Assembly: GCF_000337555.1 (NCBI RefSeq)
Contig: NZ_AOIO01000007.1
Coordinates: 146,293-210,292, forward strand
Direction: 5' to 3'
Length of the DNA stretch: 64,000 nt
Source of the DNA: Natrialba asiatica DSM 12278
Lineage (GTDB): Archaea > Halobacteriota > Halobacteria > Halobacteriales > Natrialbaceae
This document shows, one piece after another, positions 18,070 to 26,802 of this stretch; position 1 is the first letter of the stretch; each line of letters opens with the position of its first letter. The notes under the pieces were generated by a model. It ran no database searches and was not told where the DNA came from. It was given only the letters and a program-made list of their open reading frames with translations. Both the position numbers and the translations under genes were made by a program.

Positions 18070-18418
18070 TGGTATTCCCCTCTCGCTACTAGCTACCGAC
18101 GAATCCCTGGGAACGGCTCTCCCAGCGAACTAGCACAGGATAGAAGGGCTTGGGTGTGATTGTCTCTCGGGATACGGCGAGACCTGACGATACTCGTCGA
18201 TTGCGGTTGAAATTGCTGCTGACTACGAGATGACGACAGCCCTCCACATCGATACTGTATGGTGCTTGCCACTGTCCGGCTGGATATGGCCGTCTTCGCC
18301 CCGTGGGCATTATCCACATCGTTCGTCGGCTGTTCCGATACCAACTGTACGTCTAGGGACATCTTCTCAACTGGCTGAGAAATTCCGGTTTCGGAACCCT
18401 TGAGAATCACCGTTAGAA

Positions 18419-19585
18419 ATGTACTCCATGGCTCGCTCTCGGCTCTTTGCCTCTCTCTGTGGACTCGTCTTTCTCGTTAATCTCGCCAGAATCATCTTCG
18501 CCCCGCTTCTGGACGTTTTCATCACCGAATTTCCGATCGGGGAGGCAACTGCTGGGCTCATCGTGACGCTCGCGTGGGTCGGCAGCGCGTCGCTCCGCCT
18601 TCCGACGGGGTGGCTTCTCACGAAGGTGCCGAGACACTACGTCGTCATCGCGTCCGGTGCGATTCTTGCGGTCTCCGCCACTATCGCTGCGACGGCGACG
18701 ACGCTTCCGCATCTCATGGTCGGTGCGTTCTTCATGGGGATGGCTTCCGGCGTGTATTTCGTCTCGGCAAACCCGCTTTTGAGCGAGTTGTATCCGGAGC
18801 GCATCGGCCGTGTCATGGGCGTCCACGGGGCCGCCAATCAGCTCGCCGCGGTGATCGCTGCGCCGTTCGTCGCGCTGACGCTGCTCGTCGACTGGCGGCT
18901 CTCGCTGTGGGCCATCGCCGTCGGCGCTGCGGTGATCACGGTCTACACGTGGATCGCCGCGAGTCGAACCGAGATGCCGGGCGCGGGACAGGCCGACCGT
19001 AATTTCGTCGCCGGCGCGCTTTCGGAGTGGCGGATCATCGTGACGGCACTGGCTATCGTCGGGCTGGCCGTCTTCGTCTGGCAGGGAGTGTTCAACTTCT
19101 ACGAACTGTACATGCAGTCGAAGGGGCTTTCCGATCAGGCGTCAGGGGCGATGCTCACGATCGTCTTCGCCGCTGGCGTTCCGGCGTTTTACTTCGGCGG
19201 CGATCTGGCCGACCGCCTCCCCCACGTCCCGTATCTGCTCGGTATCGTCGGGACGTTTTCCGCGACGCTGCTCGTGTTGACGCGACTCGAGAGTCTCCCC
19301 GCGCTCGTCGTGAGTTCCGCGTTCATCGGCTTCGTCGTCCACATGTTGTACCCGGCCGTCGACACGTACCTTCTCGACACGCTTCCGGACTCGACGCGAG
19401 GGAGCGCCTACGCCGTGTTCAGTTCGATCTGGATGTTCTCGCAGGCGCTCGGCTCGTCGGCCCTGGGCATCCTCCTCGAACGAGGCTACGCCTACGATAC
19501 GGTGTTCAGCGGCGCTGCGATCTTTCTCGGCGCGACGATCCTCGCTCTCGTCCTCTTAGAGCGGACGGACCGACTCCCGAATTAA
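18419..19585 (+). CDS. Major facilitator superfamily transporter
   Basis: A 388-residue permease with 12 hydrophobic helices. The loop-2 region reads GSASLRLPTGWLLTKVPRHY, the usual MFS G-x-L-a-D-r-type motif in a divergent form, and the central loop is TEMPGAGQADRNF. ATG at 18419 or 18428 are both possible. It is divergent from nirA with a 350-base gap. A nitrate/nitrite role would suit the neighbour but I see no diagnostic NarK signature, so the substrate is left open. Confidence 0.85.
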   Translation: MYSMARSRLFASLCGLVFLVNLARIIFAPLLDVFITEFPIGEATAGLIVTLAWVGSASLRLPTGWLLTKVPRHYVVIASGAILAVSATIAATATTLPHLMVGAFFMGMASGVYFVSANPLLSELYPERIGRVMGVHGAANQLAAVIAAPFVALTLLVDWRLSLWAIAVGAAVITVYTWIAASRTEMPGAGQADRNFVAGALSEWRIIVTALAIVGLAVFVWQGVFNFYELYMQSKGLSDQASGAMLTIVFAAGVPAFYFGGDLADRLPHVPYLLGIVGTFSATLLVLTRLESLPALVVSSAFIGFVVHMLYPAVDTYLLDTLPDSTRGSAYAVFSSIWMFSQALGSSALGILLERGYAYDTVFSGAAIFLGATILALVLLERTDRLPN

Positions 19586-19638
19586 CGCGGTTTTCACCTC
19601 CAGCACTCGGCTCCTGAACTCGACTCTTGAACTCGAAA

Positions 19639-22371
19639 TCAGCGCCGAACTCTTCCGAGCAGTTCGTAGTCGTGATCGGGGGTATACCGCCGGAACAGCA
19701 GGCTGTTCGACAGCACGGAGACGCTCGAAAACGCCATCGCCGCCGCAGCCAGGACCGGTTGCAATAATCCGAGCGAGGCAAGCGGAATGAGCGTCGTGTT
19801 GTAACCGAGCGCCCACACGAGGTTCTGTTTGATCTTCTGGATCGTCGCATCGGAGATGCGAATCGCCTTCACGACGTCGAGTGGGTCGTCGCGCATCAGC
19901 ATCACGTCGGCGGCCTCGATGGCGACGTCGGTCCCGGAGCCGATAGCCGTCCCGACGTGCGCGACGGCCAGGGCGGGAGCGTCGTTGACCCCGTCGCCGA
20001 CCATCATCGCCTGCCGGCCGTCGGCTTGAATTGCCGCGACCGCGTCGGACTTGTCCTCGGGGAGCACCTCGGCCCGAACGTTCTCCGGCTTGATCCCGAC
20101 CCGTTCGGCGACCGACCGAGCGGTCCGTTCGTTGTCGCCGGTGATCATCATCACCTCGGTCCCGCGCTCGGAGAGTTCAGTGACTGCCGCCCTCGCGCTG
20201 TCTTTGACGGTGTCGGCATCGGCGACGACGCCGACGAGTTCACCGTCGCTGTCGTTGTCGTTCTCGCTGCCGTCGTTGCTTTCGGGTTTGCCATCGTCGG
20301 CTCCGGCCGGCACGCGAGCGACGAGCATCGCGGTCTTGCCCTCGTTCTCGAGTCGCTCCATCGTCTCGACGGCCGGCGAAGGGTCGATGCCGTTGTTTCG
20401 CAGGAGGGTGCGGTTGCCGACGAGTACCTCGTCGGAGCCGACGGTTGCGCGAACGCCCTGCCCCGGGACGTTCTCGAACGCGTCGGGCTCTGCGAGCTCG
20501 AGGCCGCGTTCGTTCGCCCCGTCGACGATAGCTTGGGCGAGCGGGTGTTCGCTGCCGCGTTCGGCCGCCGCCGCGAGCCGGAGCACGTCGTCTTCGGTGA
20601 GTCGGTCCTCCCCCATTACCCGATCCGCCGACGGGTCGTTCGGACTGCTCGTCTCGCTTGCATCACTCGCGTCACTCGCGAAACCGCCGTCTGCCGCCGC
20701 TTCACCCCCATCAGTCGCGGGCCGGCCGTCCCCGTCTACCGCGACGACATCGGTCAGCTCCATCTCACCCTCGGTGAGCGTTCCCGTCTTGTCGAAGACG
20801 ACCGTATCGACGTCTTTCGTCCGCTCGAGGATGTCGCCGCCCGTAAACAGGACGCCGTTTTTCGCTCCGATAGTCGTTCCGACCATCGTCGCCGCGGGCG
20901 TCGCAAGCCCGAGCGCACAGGGGCAGGCGATGAGCACCGACGATGCGAACACGACGATCGCGAACTCGAAGACCGAGACGCTTCCACCGGCCGGTGCCGG
21001 TCCGCCGGCGACCTGCCCCCACAGCGGGAGCCAGTCGACGACCCCCGCCAGCGTCTCGGGGAACAGGAACCAGACGAATCCCCAGAACAGGGCGTTCGCG
21101 ATGACCGTCGGGACGAAGTACGCCGAGATCCTGTCGGCGAGATTTTGAATGTCCGGCTGGCGGGACTGGGCTTCCTTGACCGTCTGTACGATCTGCTGGA
21201 GCGCCGTCTCGCTGCCGACTTTCGTCGCCTCCACGACGAGCACCCCGTTCTCGTTGATCGTCGAGCCGACCACCTCGTCGCCGGCTTCCTTCTCGACGGG
21301 GACCGACTCGCCGGTCACCATCGACTCGTCGACCGCCGACTGTCCATCGACCACCACGCCGTCGGTCGGAATCTTCTCACCTGGTCGGACCTTCATCCGG
21401 TCGCCGACCGTCACCGCGTCGAGCGGCACCTCGGATTCCTCGCCGTTCTCGTCGACGACCGTCGCCGTCTCGGCTTCCAGTTCCAGCAGCGCCCGGAGCG
21501 CGTCGCTGGCCCGGCCCTTCGAGCGAGCCTCGAGATAGTTTCCGAGCGTGATGAACACCAGGATCAACGCTGCGGTGTCGAAGTACAGACTCCCGGCTAA
21601 CAACCCGAGCAGGACGACGACGCTGTACACGTACGCCGTCGACGACCCCAGCGCGATCAGCACGTCCATGTTCGCCCGCCGATTCTTCACGAGCGCCGTG
21701 TACGAGTTCTCGTAGAACTCCCGCCCGAGCACGATCTGCACCGGCGTCGCGAGCAGGAACTCGATCCACCCGAACTCGACGCCGAACACCTCGTTCGGGA
21801 GCACCCCGCCGCCGAGCAGGAACTTCTCGGCGATGAAAAAGAGCAGCGGTGCCGAGAGCACGGCTCCGAAGAGGGTCAACCGGAGCTGGCGCCGTATCTC
21901 CGCCTGTCGCGCGTCGTCGCGGCGCTTCTGGTCCGACTGCTCCCCGTCGTCGTCGCGGACGGGCGTGTATCCAGCGTCGTCGACTGCATCGTAGAGCGCC
22001 CCTCTGGATACGTCCGCCGGGTTGAACTCGACTTGCGCCTCGTCGGTCGCGTAGTTCGCCTCCGCGCTGATCACGCCGGGAACGGCTTCGAGTGCGTCCT
22101 CGTTAGTGGCGGCGCAGTTCGCGCACGTCATGTCCGAAATCCCGACCGAAGCGGTCGCACGCTCGGCGTGGTAGCCGGCGTCGTCGATCGCGTCGTATAG
22201 CGCGCCGAGCGACACCGCGTCGGGATCGTATTCGACGGTTCCTTCGTCGGTGGCGAAGTTGACGTTCGCCGTCGAAACCCCGTCGAGTTCTTCCAGGGCG
22301 TCGGTGATCGCCTGCGAGCAGTTCGAACAGCTCATGCCCTGGATTTCGAGGTGCGTGGTTCGGGTGTCCAT
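19639..22371 (-). CDS. copA: Copper-exporting P1B-type ATPase
   Basis: A 910-residue heavy-metal ATPase. Two N-terminal heavy-metal-associated domains carry MSCSNC (Cys15, Cys18) and MTCANC (Cys83, Cys86). The membrane metal site is CPC in [16 protein letters not shown], the phosphorylated aspartate is in [10 protein letters not shown], and the hinge motifs [10 protein letters not shown] and [11 protein letters not shown] are intact. CPC with GMxCxxC domains is diagnostic of Cu(I) pumps. A low-complexity acidic/Ser insert lies in the nucleotide-binding domain (about 560-600). It lies 87 bases downstream of an AsnC-TRASH regulator, the arrangement known for copper control in Halobacterium. It acts at the cell membrane, expelling Cu(I). 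Confidence 0.94.
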   Translation of the reverse strand: MDTRTTHLEIQGMSCSNCSQAITDALEELDGVSTANVNFATDEGTVEYDPDAVSLGALYDAIDDAGYHAERATASVGISDMTCANCAATNEDALEAVPGVISAEANYATDEAQVEFNPADVSRGALYDAVDDAGYTPVRDDDGEQSDQKRRDDARQAEIRRQLRLTLFGAVLSAPLLFFIAEKFLLGGGVLPNEVFGVEFGWIEFLLATPVQIVLGREFYENSYTALVKNRRANMDVLIALGSSTAYVYSVVVLLGLLAGSLYFDTAALILVFITLGNYLEARSKGRASDALRALLELEAETATVVDENGEESEVPLDAVTVGDRMKVRPGEKIPTDGVVVDGQSAVDESMVTGESVPVEKEAGDEVVGSTINENGVLVVEATKVGSETALQQIVQTVKEAQSRQPDIQNLADRISAYFVPTVIANALFWGFVWFLFPETLAGVVDWLPLWGQVAGGPAPAGGSVSVFEFAIVVFASSVLIACPCALGLATPAATMVGTTIGAKNGVLFTGGDILERTKDVDTVVFDKTGTLTEGEMELTDVVAVDGDGRPATDGGEAAADGGFASDASDASETSSPNDPSADRVMGEDRLTEDDVLRLAAAAERGSEHPLAQAIVDGANERGLELAEPDAFENVPGQGVRATVGSDEVLVGNRTLLRNNGIDPSPAVETMERLENEGKTAMLVARVPAGADDGKPESNDGSENDNDSDGELVGVVADADTVKDSARAAVTELSERGTEVMMITGDNERTARSVAERVGIKPENVRAEVLPEDKSDAVAAIQADGRQAMMVGDGVNDAPALAVAHVGTAIGSGTDVAIEAADVMLMRDDPLDVVKAIRISDATIQKIKQNLVWALGYNTTLIPLASLGLLQPVLAAAAMAFSSVSVLSNSLLFRRYTPDHDYELLGRVRR

Positions 22372-22440
22372 TATCAGACTAGACGGGTGCCGTACTTACC
22401 CGCTTTTCTGATAGCAATCCAAAGGTGACACCTAGGGATT

Positions 22441-22454
22441 CTTTGGAATCCTAA
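22441..22454. promoter_or_regulatory. Putative copper-regulator site upstream of copA
   Basis: CTTTGGAATCCTAA, with the inverted half AATCCAAAG at 22416-22424, forms an interrupted palindrome in the 87-base gap before copA. The core CTTTGGAWTC recurs at 23120-23132 before the regulator gene. Confidence 0.4.
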
Positions 22455-22458
22455 GCAG

Positions 22459-23046
22459 CTAGACGCCCTCCTCGAGCCGGTCGTAGCGCTCTACGAACTG
22501 GCTTCGGCAGGACGGACAACAGAAGTGATACACCTGCTCGTCGATTCGAGTCGATTCCCCCTCGCTGTCGACGGTGTTGCCACACTCCGCGCACGTAAGC
22601 GCGAACTCGGTTCCGCCGTGGGAGGGGTGCCATTCGGCGTCGTCGATCAACGTCACCGTGTAGTCAACATCGTGGCCGTCGAACAGGCCATCGAGCCACC
22701 GTCGGACGTTTTGAACCTGTGCGCGGGCGTAAAACCAGAGTTCACCGTCGGCGGTGACGAACACGTGTTCGACCGCGTCGGCTTCGCCAACCCGATCTTT
22801 GCAGTCATCGACGTCGCCGCTGGCAACCGTCGCCTGGACGAATACCGGAACGCCAGCCTGTAACTGAGAGCGGTCGACGTCGACGGTAAAGCGATTGATC
22901 ACCCCTGCCTCCTGGAGCCGCTGGACGCGATCCGACACCGCAGGCCCGGACAGACCGACTTCGGCGGCGATGTCGCTGAACGGGCGCCTGGCGTCCTCGC
23001 CGAGGAGCTGTAGGATCTCGATGTCGGTTTCGTCGAGCGTTCGCAT
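22459..23046 (-). CDS. AsnC/Lrp-type regulator with TRASH metal-binding domain
   Basis: A 195-residue regulator. Residues 1-60 are an AsnC-type winged helix (LDETDIEILQLLGEDARRPF then GLSGPAVSDRVQRLQEAGVI), the middle is an RAM-like sensor, and the end is a TRASH zinc/copper-sensing finger with Cys152, Cys155, Cys176, Cys177 and Cys180 (CAECG then HFCCPSC). Start at 23046 (MRTLDETDIE) fits AsnC proteins better than the upstream ATG at 23115. The Halobacterium homologue VNG1179C controls the copper pump gene in response to copper, and this gene precedes copA in the same direction, so the same job is likely. Confidence 0.9.
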   Translation of the reverse strand: MRTLDETDIEILQLLGEDARRPFSDIAAEVGLSGPAVSDRVQRLQEAGVINRFTVDVDRSQLQAGVPVFVQATVASGDVDDCKDRVGEADAVEHVFVTADGELWFYARAQVQNVRRWLDGLFDGHDVDYTVTLIDDAEWHPSHGGTEFALTCAECGNTVDSEGESTRIDEQVYHFCCPSCRSQFVERYDRLEEGV

Positions 23047-23119
23047 AGCTCGAGTTCGGCCTCGAGATTCAATACGCCGTCGGTTAGACTTTCGAAGGCA
23101 AATTCGATACGCCATTTCA

Positions 23120-23132
23120 CTTTGGATTCTAA
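23120..23132. promoter_or_regulatory. Second copy of the CTTTGGAWTC motif, upstream of the regulator
   Basis: CTTTGGATTCTAA lies 74 bases before the AsnC-TRASH start and matches the copA site, consistent with autoregulation. Confidence 0.35.
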
Positions 23133-23302
23133 TTCCTTCTGCTCCTTCGGTCGGACTGCAGTCCGCTCGCCCGCCGAGGGATCGCGGGACTCGGTCCCCG
23201 AGAAAGGGAGGGAGAGAAAGAGGGACCCTCGAGACGAGGAGACTGCAGACCCGCGCTCACGACGGGCCGACGTATATGGGTCACTCGGTAGCAGTGTGAG
23301 TA

Positions 23303-24100
23303 ATGGGCCTGTTCGAGAACCTCGCGCTCGTCTTCGCCGCCGGGTTGATCACGGCGCTGGCGACGGGCATCGGCGCCCTTCCGTTTTTCTTCTTCGGGTC
23401 GGTCAGCGACCGCCAAAACATCATCCTCTGGGGACTCGCCTCGGGAATCATGCTCGCAGCTTCCGTGTTCGGCCTCGTCGATGAGGGACTCGCCGAGGGA
23501 AGTCTCGTCGAAATCCTCGTCGGCCTAGCCGCCGGCGTCGTACTCGTCGTCGTCGCTCACGAGTTCATCGTCGACGCCGATATCGACCCCCGGGAGTACG
23601 AGGAGGCGGATTTCAGACGTCTCGTTCTCATTCTAGGCGTGCTCACCGTCCACAGCTTTCCCGAGGGCGTCGCCATCGGCGTTTCGTTCGCCGACCTCGG
23701 CCTCGACGGCGGGTTCGAGATCCTCGGCATAACGATCCCGCTGCTGGCAGTGTTCATGACCGTTGCAATCTCCATCCATAACGTGCCCGAAGGAACGGCG
23801 ATCTCGATTCCGCTCACGTCGCTGGGTGTCCCGAACTGGAAACTGGTCTGGTGGGCGGTCTTTTCGAGTCTGCCCCAGCCGATCGGAGCCGTGCTAGCCT
23901 TCGCTTTCGTTCGCGTCGCCCGCGAGTTCCTCGCCGTCGGCTTCGGCTTTGCCGCCGGGGCGATGATCTACCTCGTGCTCTCGCAGTTCGTCCCCGAGGC
24001 GCTGTCGATCGGCACCCGACTCCCGAACGGCGGCAAACCTGAACTCGTCGGCGGAATCGTGCTCGGAGTGGTGCTCATGATTCCACTCGCGCTCATCTGA
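23303..24100 (+). CDS. ZIP-family divalent metal transporter
   Basis: A 265-residue membrane protein with about eight hydrophobic helices. The metal-binding signatures of ZIP proteins are plain: HSFPEGVAIGVSF in TM4 and IHNVPEGTAISIPL in TM5. The His/Asp-bearing loop between TM3 and TM4 (HEFIVDADIDPREYEEADF) is short and acidic. ZIPs bring Zn2+, Fe2+ or Mn2+ into the cytoplasm. It is divergent from the copper regulator with about 250 bases between. Its stop overlaps the convergent protease gene by a few bases. Confidence 0.9.
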   Translation: MGLFENLALVFAAGLITALATGIGALPFFFFGSVSDRQNIILWGLASGIMLAASVFGLVDEGLAEGSLVEILVGLAAGVVLVVVAHEFIVDADIDPREYEEADFRRLVLILGVLTVHSFPEGVAIGVSFADLGLDGGFEILGITIPLLAVFMTVAISIHNVPEGTAISIPLTSLGVPNWKLVWWAVFSSLPQPIGAVLAFAFVRVAREFLAVGFGFAAGAMIYLVLSQFVPEALSIGTRLPNGGKPELVGGIVLGVVLMIPLALI

Positions 24101-25199
24101 GCGGCGACTGCGATCGCTCGGGCCGAGCGGCGAGCGTCAGGTCGACCGTCTGTTCGGCTCCGTCCCGCAGGACTGTCACCTGGATCGAGTCCTCGGGACG
24201 CGTTTCCAGGGCGAGGTGTCCCGCCAGGTCCTCGAACGTGTCCATCGCTGTTCCTTCGATTTCGAGGATAACGTCGCCGCCGACGGGGATGCGAGTTCCG
24301 TTGACGGAGCGGATCGAACTCGGTCGCAACACGCCGTCCGCCGGCCCGCCTCGAGTCGTCTGGACGACTAACTGCCCACGAGAGTCGCGCATACCGTTCG
24401 CCTCGGCGATCGACGGCGTCACGTTTTCGAGCGCGACGCCCATGTAGGCGTGGTCGTACGTTCCCGAGTCGATAAGTTTCGGAACGACGCGTTGGGTGAG
24501 CGCGGCCGAGATGCCGAACGCGATGTTATCGCCTTGTTTCGAGTTCACGACGCCGAGAACGGTTCCGTCCAGCGACATCAGGGGTCCGCCGCTGTTGCCC
24601 GGGTTCACCGCAGCATCCGTCTGAATCGAGTCGGGGATTCGATAGCCGGAGGGAGACGGGATCAATCGATCGGCGCCGCTGATGATCCCCGTCGTCACCG
24701 TTCCGTCGAGGTTGTACGGGTTTCCGATGGAGACGGCTTCCTGCCCGACCACCGGGGTTTTCGCTACGAATGACAGGGGGCGTGCCGAATCCGGGATGGA
24801 CTCGACCCGAATAACGGCGAGGTCGCTGTGTGGGTCCGTGCCTCGTACGCTCCCGTCGCTCCATTCCCCGTTGGAATACCGGAGTTGAGCCGTCTCCGCG
24901 TTTCCGACGACGTGGGCGTTCGTGACGACGTGGTCTTCGTCGTACTGGAATCCCGTTCCCCGTCCGGTCTTCGTCTGAACTAGCACGATCGAGGAAATCG
25001 TTTCTCGGTAGACCGCCGTGTAATCGTTTCCAGCGGCCTGCGGTTGGGTCTCCGATTTAGTTGACTCCGTCGAGGGATCGGATTGTGACGGGTCGTCGTC
25101 GGCGCGAAAGAGCGACGAACTACAGCCCGAAAGCCCGGTTGCGAGCGACACGCTACTGAACGCGAGAAATCTCCGACGTGTGGATGTCTGCATGGACAT
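24093..25199 (-). CDS. HtrA/DegP-type serine protease, Tat-exported lipoprotein
   Basis: A 368-residue extracytoplasmic protease. The N-terminus reads STRRRFLAFSSVSLATGLSGC, a Tat signal ending in a lipobox Cys. The trypsin-like triad is His in VVTNAHVVG, Asp in DPHSDLAVIR and Ser in NPGNSGGPLM. A C-terminal PDZ domain follows (YDHAYMGVALENVTPS to the end). It would be anchored outside the membrane and degrade or refold damaged secreted proteins. Either of two Met codons (25199, 25193) could be the start. The stop overlaps the ZIP gene end on the other strand. Confidence 0.92.
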   Translation of the reverse strand: MSMQTSTRRRFLAFSSVSLATGLSGCSSSLFRADDDPSQSDPSTESTKSETQPQAAGNDYTAVYRETISSIVLVQTKTGRGTGFQYDEDHVVTNAHVVGNAETAQLRYSNGEWSDGSVRGTDPHSDLAVIRVESIPDSARPLSFVAKTPVVGQEAVSIGNPYNLDGTVTTGIISGADRLIPSPSGYRIPDSIQTDAAVNPGNSGGPLMSLDGTVLGVVNSKQGDNIAFGISAALTQRVVPKLIDSGTYDHAYMGVALENVTPSIAEANGMRDSRGQLVVQTTRGGPADGVLRPSSIRSVNGTRIPVGGDVILEIEGTAMDTFEDLAGHLALETRPEDSIQVTVLRDGAEQTVDLTLAARPERSQSPLR

Positions 25200-25238
25200 C
25201 TCAATCTCGAACTACGGTCCCGTTCGTTGTATATATTA

Positions 25239-25548
25239 GGCTCTGTTGAAACTCACTTGATTCGACACGTTGCTGAAACAGCCGTTAGGTGGGTGTGCGA
25301 CGGTAGTGCCGGTCTTGTGGTGTCTAAACCGTCGCTACAGAACGAGGACGGTCAGATAGCTGCTAGCACCGACGAGAAACGCTGTTTCGACAGGAGCGTG
25401 TTTTTCGTCGAGTTAGTGACGGAACGCCCTGCGGAGTCAATCCCCGCCTCCAGTTTCTCTGAGCAAATTTGTAGGTGGCCTGTGAGTGACACGGGTTCCA
25501 TTTACGACGATCTGCTCGCTTCTCAAACATCCTCAACTAGACAGTGCC
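25239..25548. repeat. Possible short (about 310 bp) decayed IS derivative
   Basis: The stretch begins GGCTCTGTTGAAACTC and ends CTCAACTAGACAGTGCC. The ends pair as GGCwCTGT/ACAGwGCC inverted tips. The right end matches, in reverse, the GGCACTGTCTAGTTGAG end at 45441. No transposase is encoded, as in a deletion derivative or MITE. Confidence 0.4.
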
Positions 25549-26655
25549 TTCCTGTCGTCTCACGGAGGGAGTAGTCGACTCGTTGCCAGCTATATTGTAT
25601 ATAATTAACAATACTACGCCGAGATCTGACATCAATCTGTGTATACTAAACGGTGTCTCCCCATTCCCTGGATACAGTAGATGTTTTCCGAGTAGATAAA
25701 TATACTAACAGCAAATCATACCACATATGCTAGTTTATACCGTACGGAATGGGTACAATAAATAATTCCTCTCTCTGGAAAATAGTTAGTCTTCCACCCA
25801 TTCACTACAGAACTATAGAGGTACGGTAATCATCTCGCAGTTGCTGACCGATCTTCCCTGATGTTGTCCCACTATAGTATTGTGAGTTATGTACAATCAT
25901 GGTCTAAAAACATTCGCTGAACGCTTCGTAATCGCGACTGCGGATAGTGAACGTCTCTCCATGGATCTCCGAGTTCTCCGAAGCGACAAGAAGCGGGGCG
26001 TTTGTAATTTCGTGATCACCGGTAACGCTGCAACGCTCCAGCGGATCGGGGCCTCGCTTTCGTTCCAATACCACGAGTTCAGCGCAGGCCCGAGTGAGGA
26101 ATGCGCTAGACCTGCCAGTGACGGCGGACTACGGGTCTTGAAGGAGTCCGATTCGGTTTACAATAGTACATGGGTAAAAGCATACGCAGCGCTGTTTTGG
26201 TGTATGGCCGCCAGTTCGTGGCGTGGCAGTAACTCCCGACCTGGTTCCGTCGGTTCCCCGGCCGCTTCCGAGGTTGAACTCTCCCGCTGGCTACCGGCAC
26301 GAAATGAGTGGCCGTTCGTAAAGCCGCCTGAGACGTAAACGACCAACTGTTGGAAATCTGTCTGTTGCTCGAGTACACGTCGATTTATTGTTATTTATGC
26401 CCCGCTCACTCCGGGTGTTTCTCCGAAGAGTCCCATGGAAAAATAACACATAATAGAGACTATCTCTGTGATGGCTGTACTTATGCGACGCATCAAGGGT
26501 CATCTCAGTTACCGTCGTCGGCTCGGCAGTCTGATAGCCATCGATCTATTCTCTCATTGCCCTCATCGCTCGAACGATCCACGGTGCGCTTCGCTCTCGA
26601 TCATGTCGTTGTGTTCATAAGTAGTGGAAAAATATAATAGATCTCGGGTGAACCT
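25549..26655. other. AT-rich intergenic stretch before the glucanase gene
   Basis: Some 1.1 kb of low GC compared with the flanks. A 149-codon frame at 25889-26338 is open but not protein-like. A TATA box AAATATAATA at about 26629-26639 is the probable promoter of the GH81 gene, giving a leader of about 140 bases. Confidence 0.45.
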
Positions 26656-26802
26656 ATGGTAATAGCGCATAGTGGTGCGGCAGCTGTAGAACGACCGTCG
26701 ATTCAGCAGTGCCGGGACGTGACGAGCGGAGTGCTAGACGGAAGAGCAGACGGACGCGTTCACCGCCGGAGTGCCGCGCCCGGGCGCTATCGGGAGACAG
26801 TC

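Noticed and set aside
18419-19585. MFS gene as a nitrate/nitrite transporter (NarK/NasB)
   Set aside because: Only the neighbouring nirA suggests it; no diagnostic nitrate signature could be seen, so the call was left general.
25889-26338. 149-codon forward frame before the GH81 gene
   Set aside because: No family resemblance, mixed composition, overlapping equally long reverse frames; likely chance.
26656-26802. Upstream start for the GH81 gene
   Set aside because: The added 49 residues are not acidic and would push the Tat motif to about residue 75; GGGAG precedes ATG 26803.
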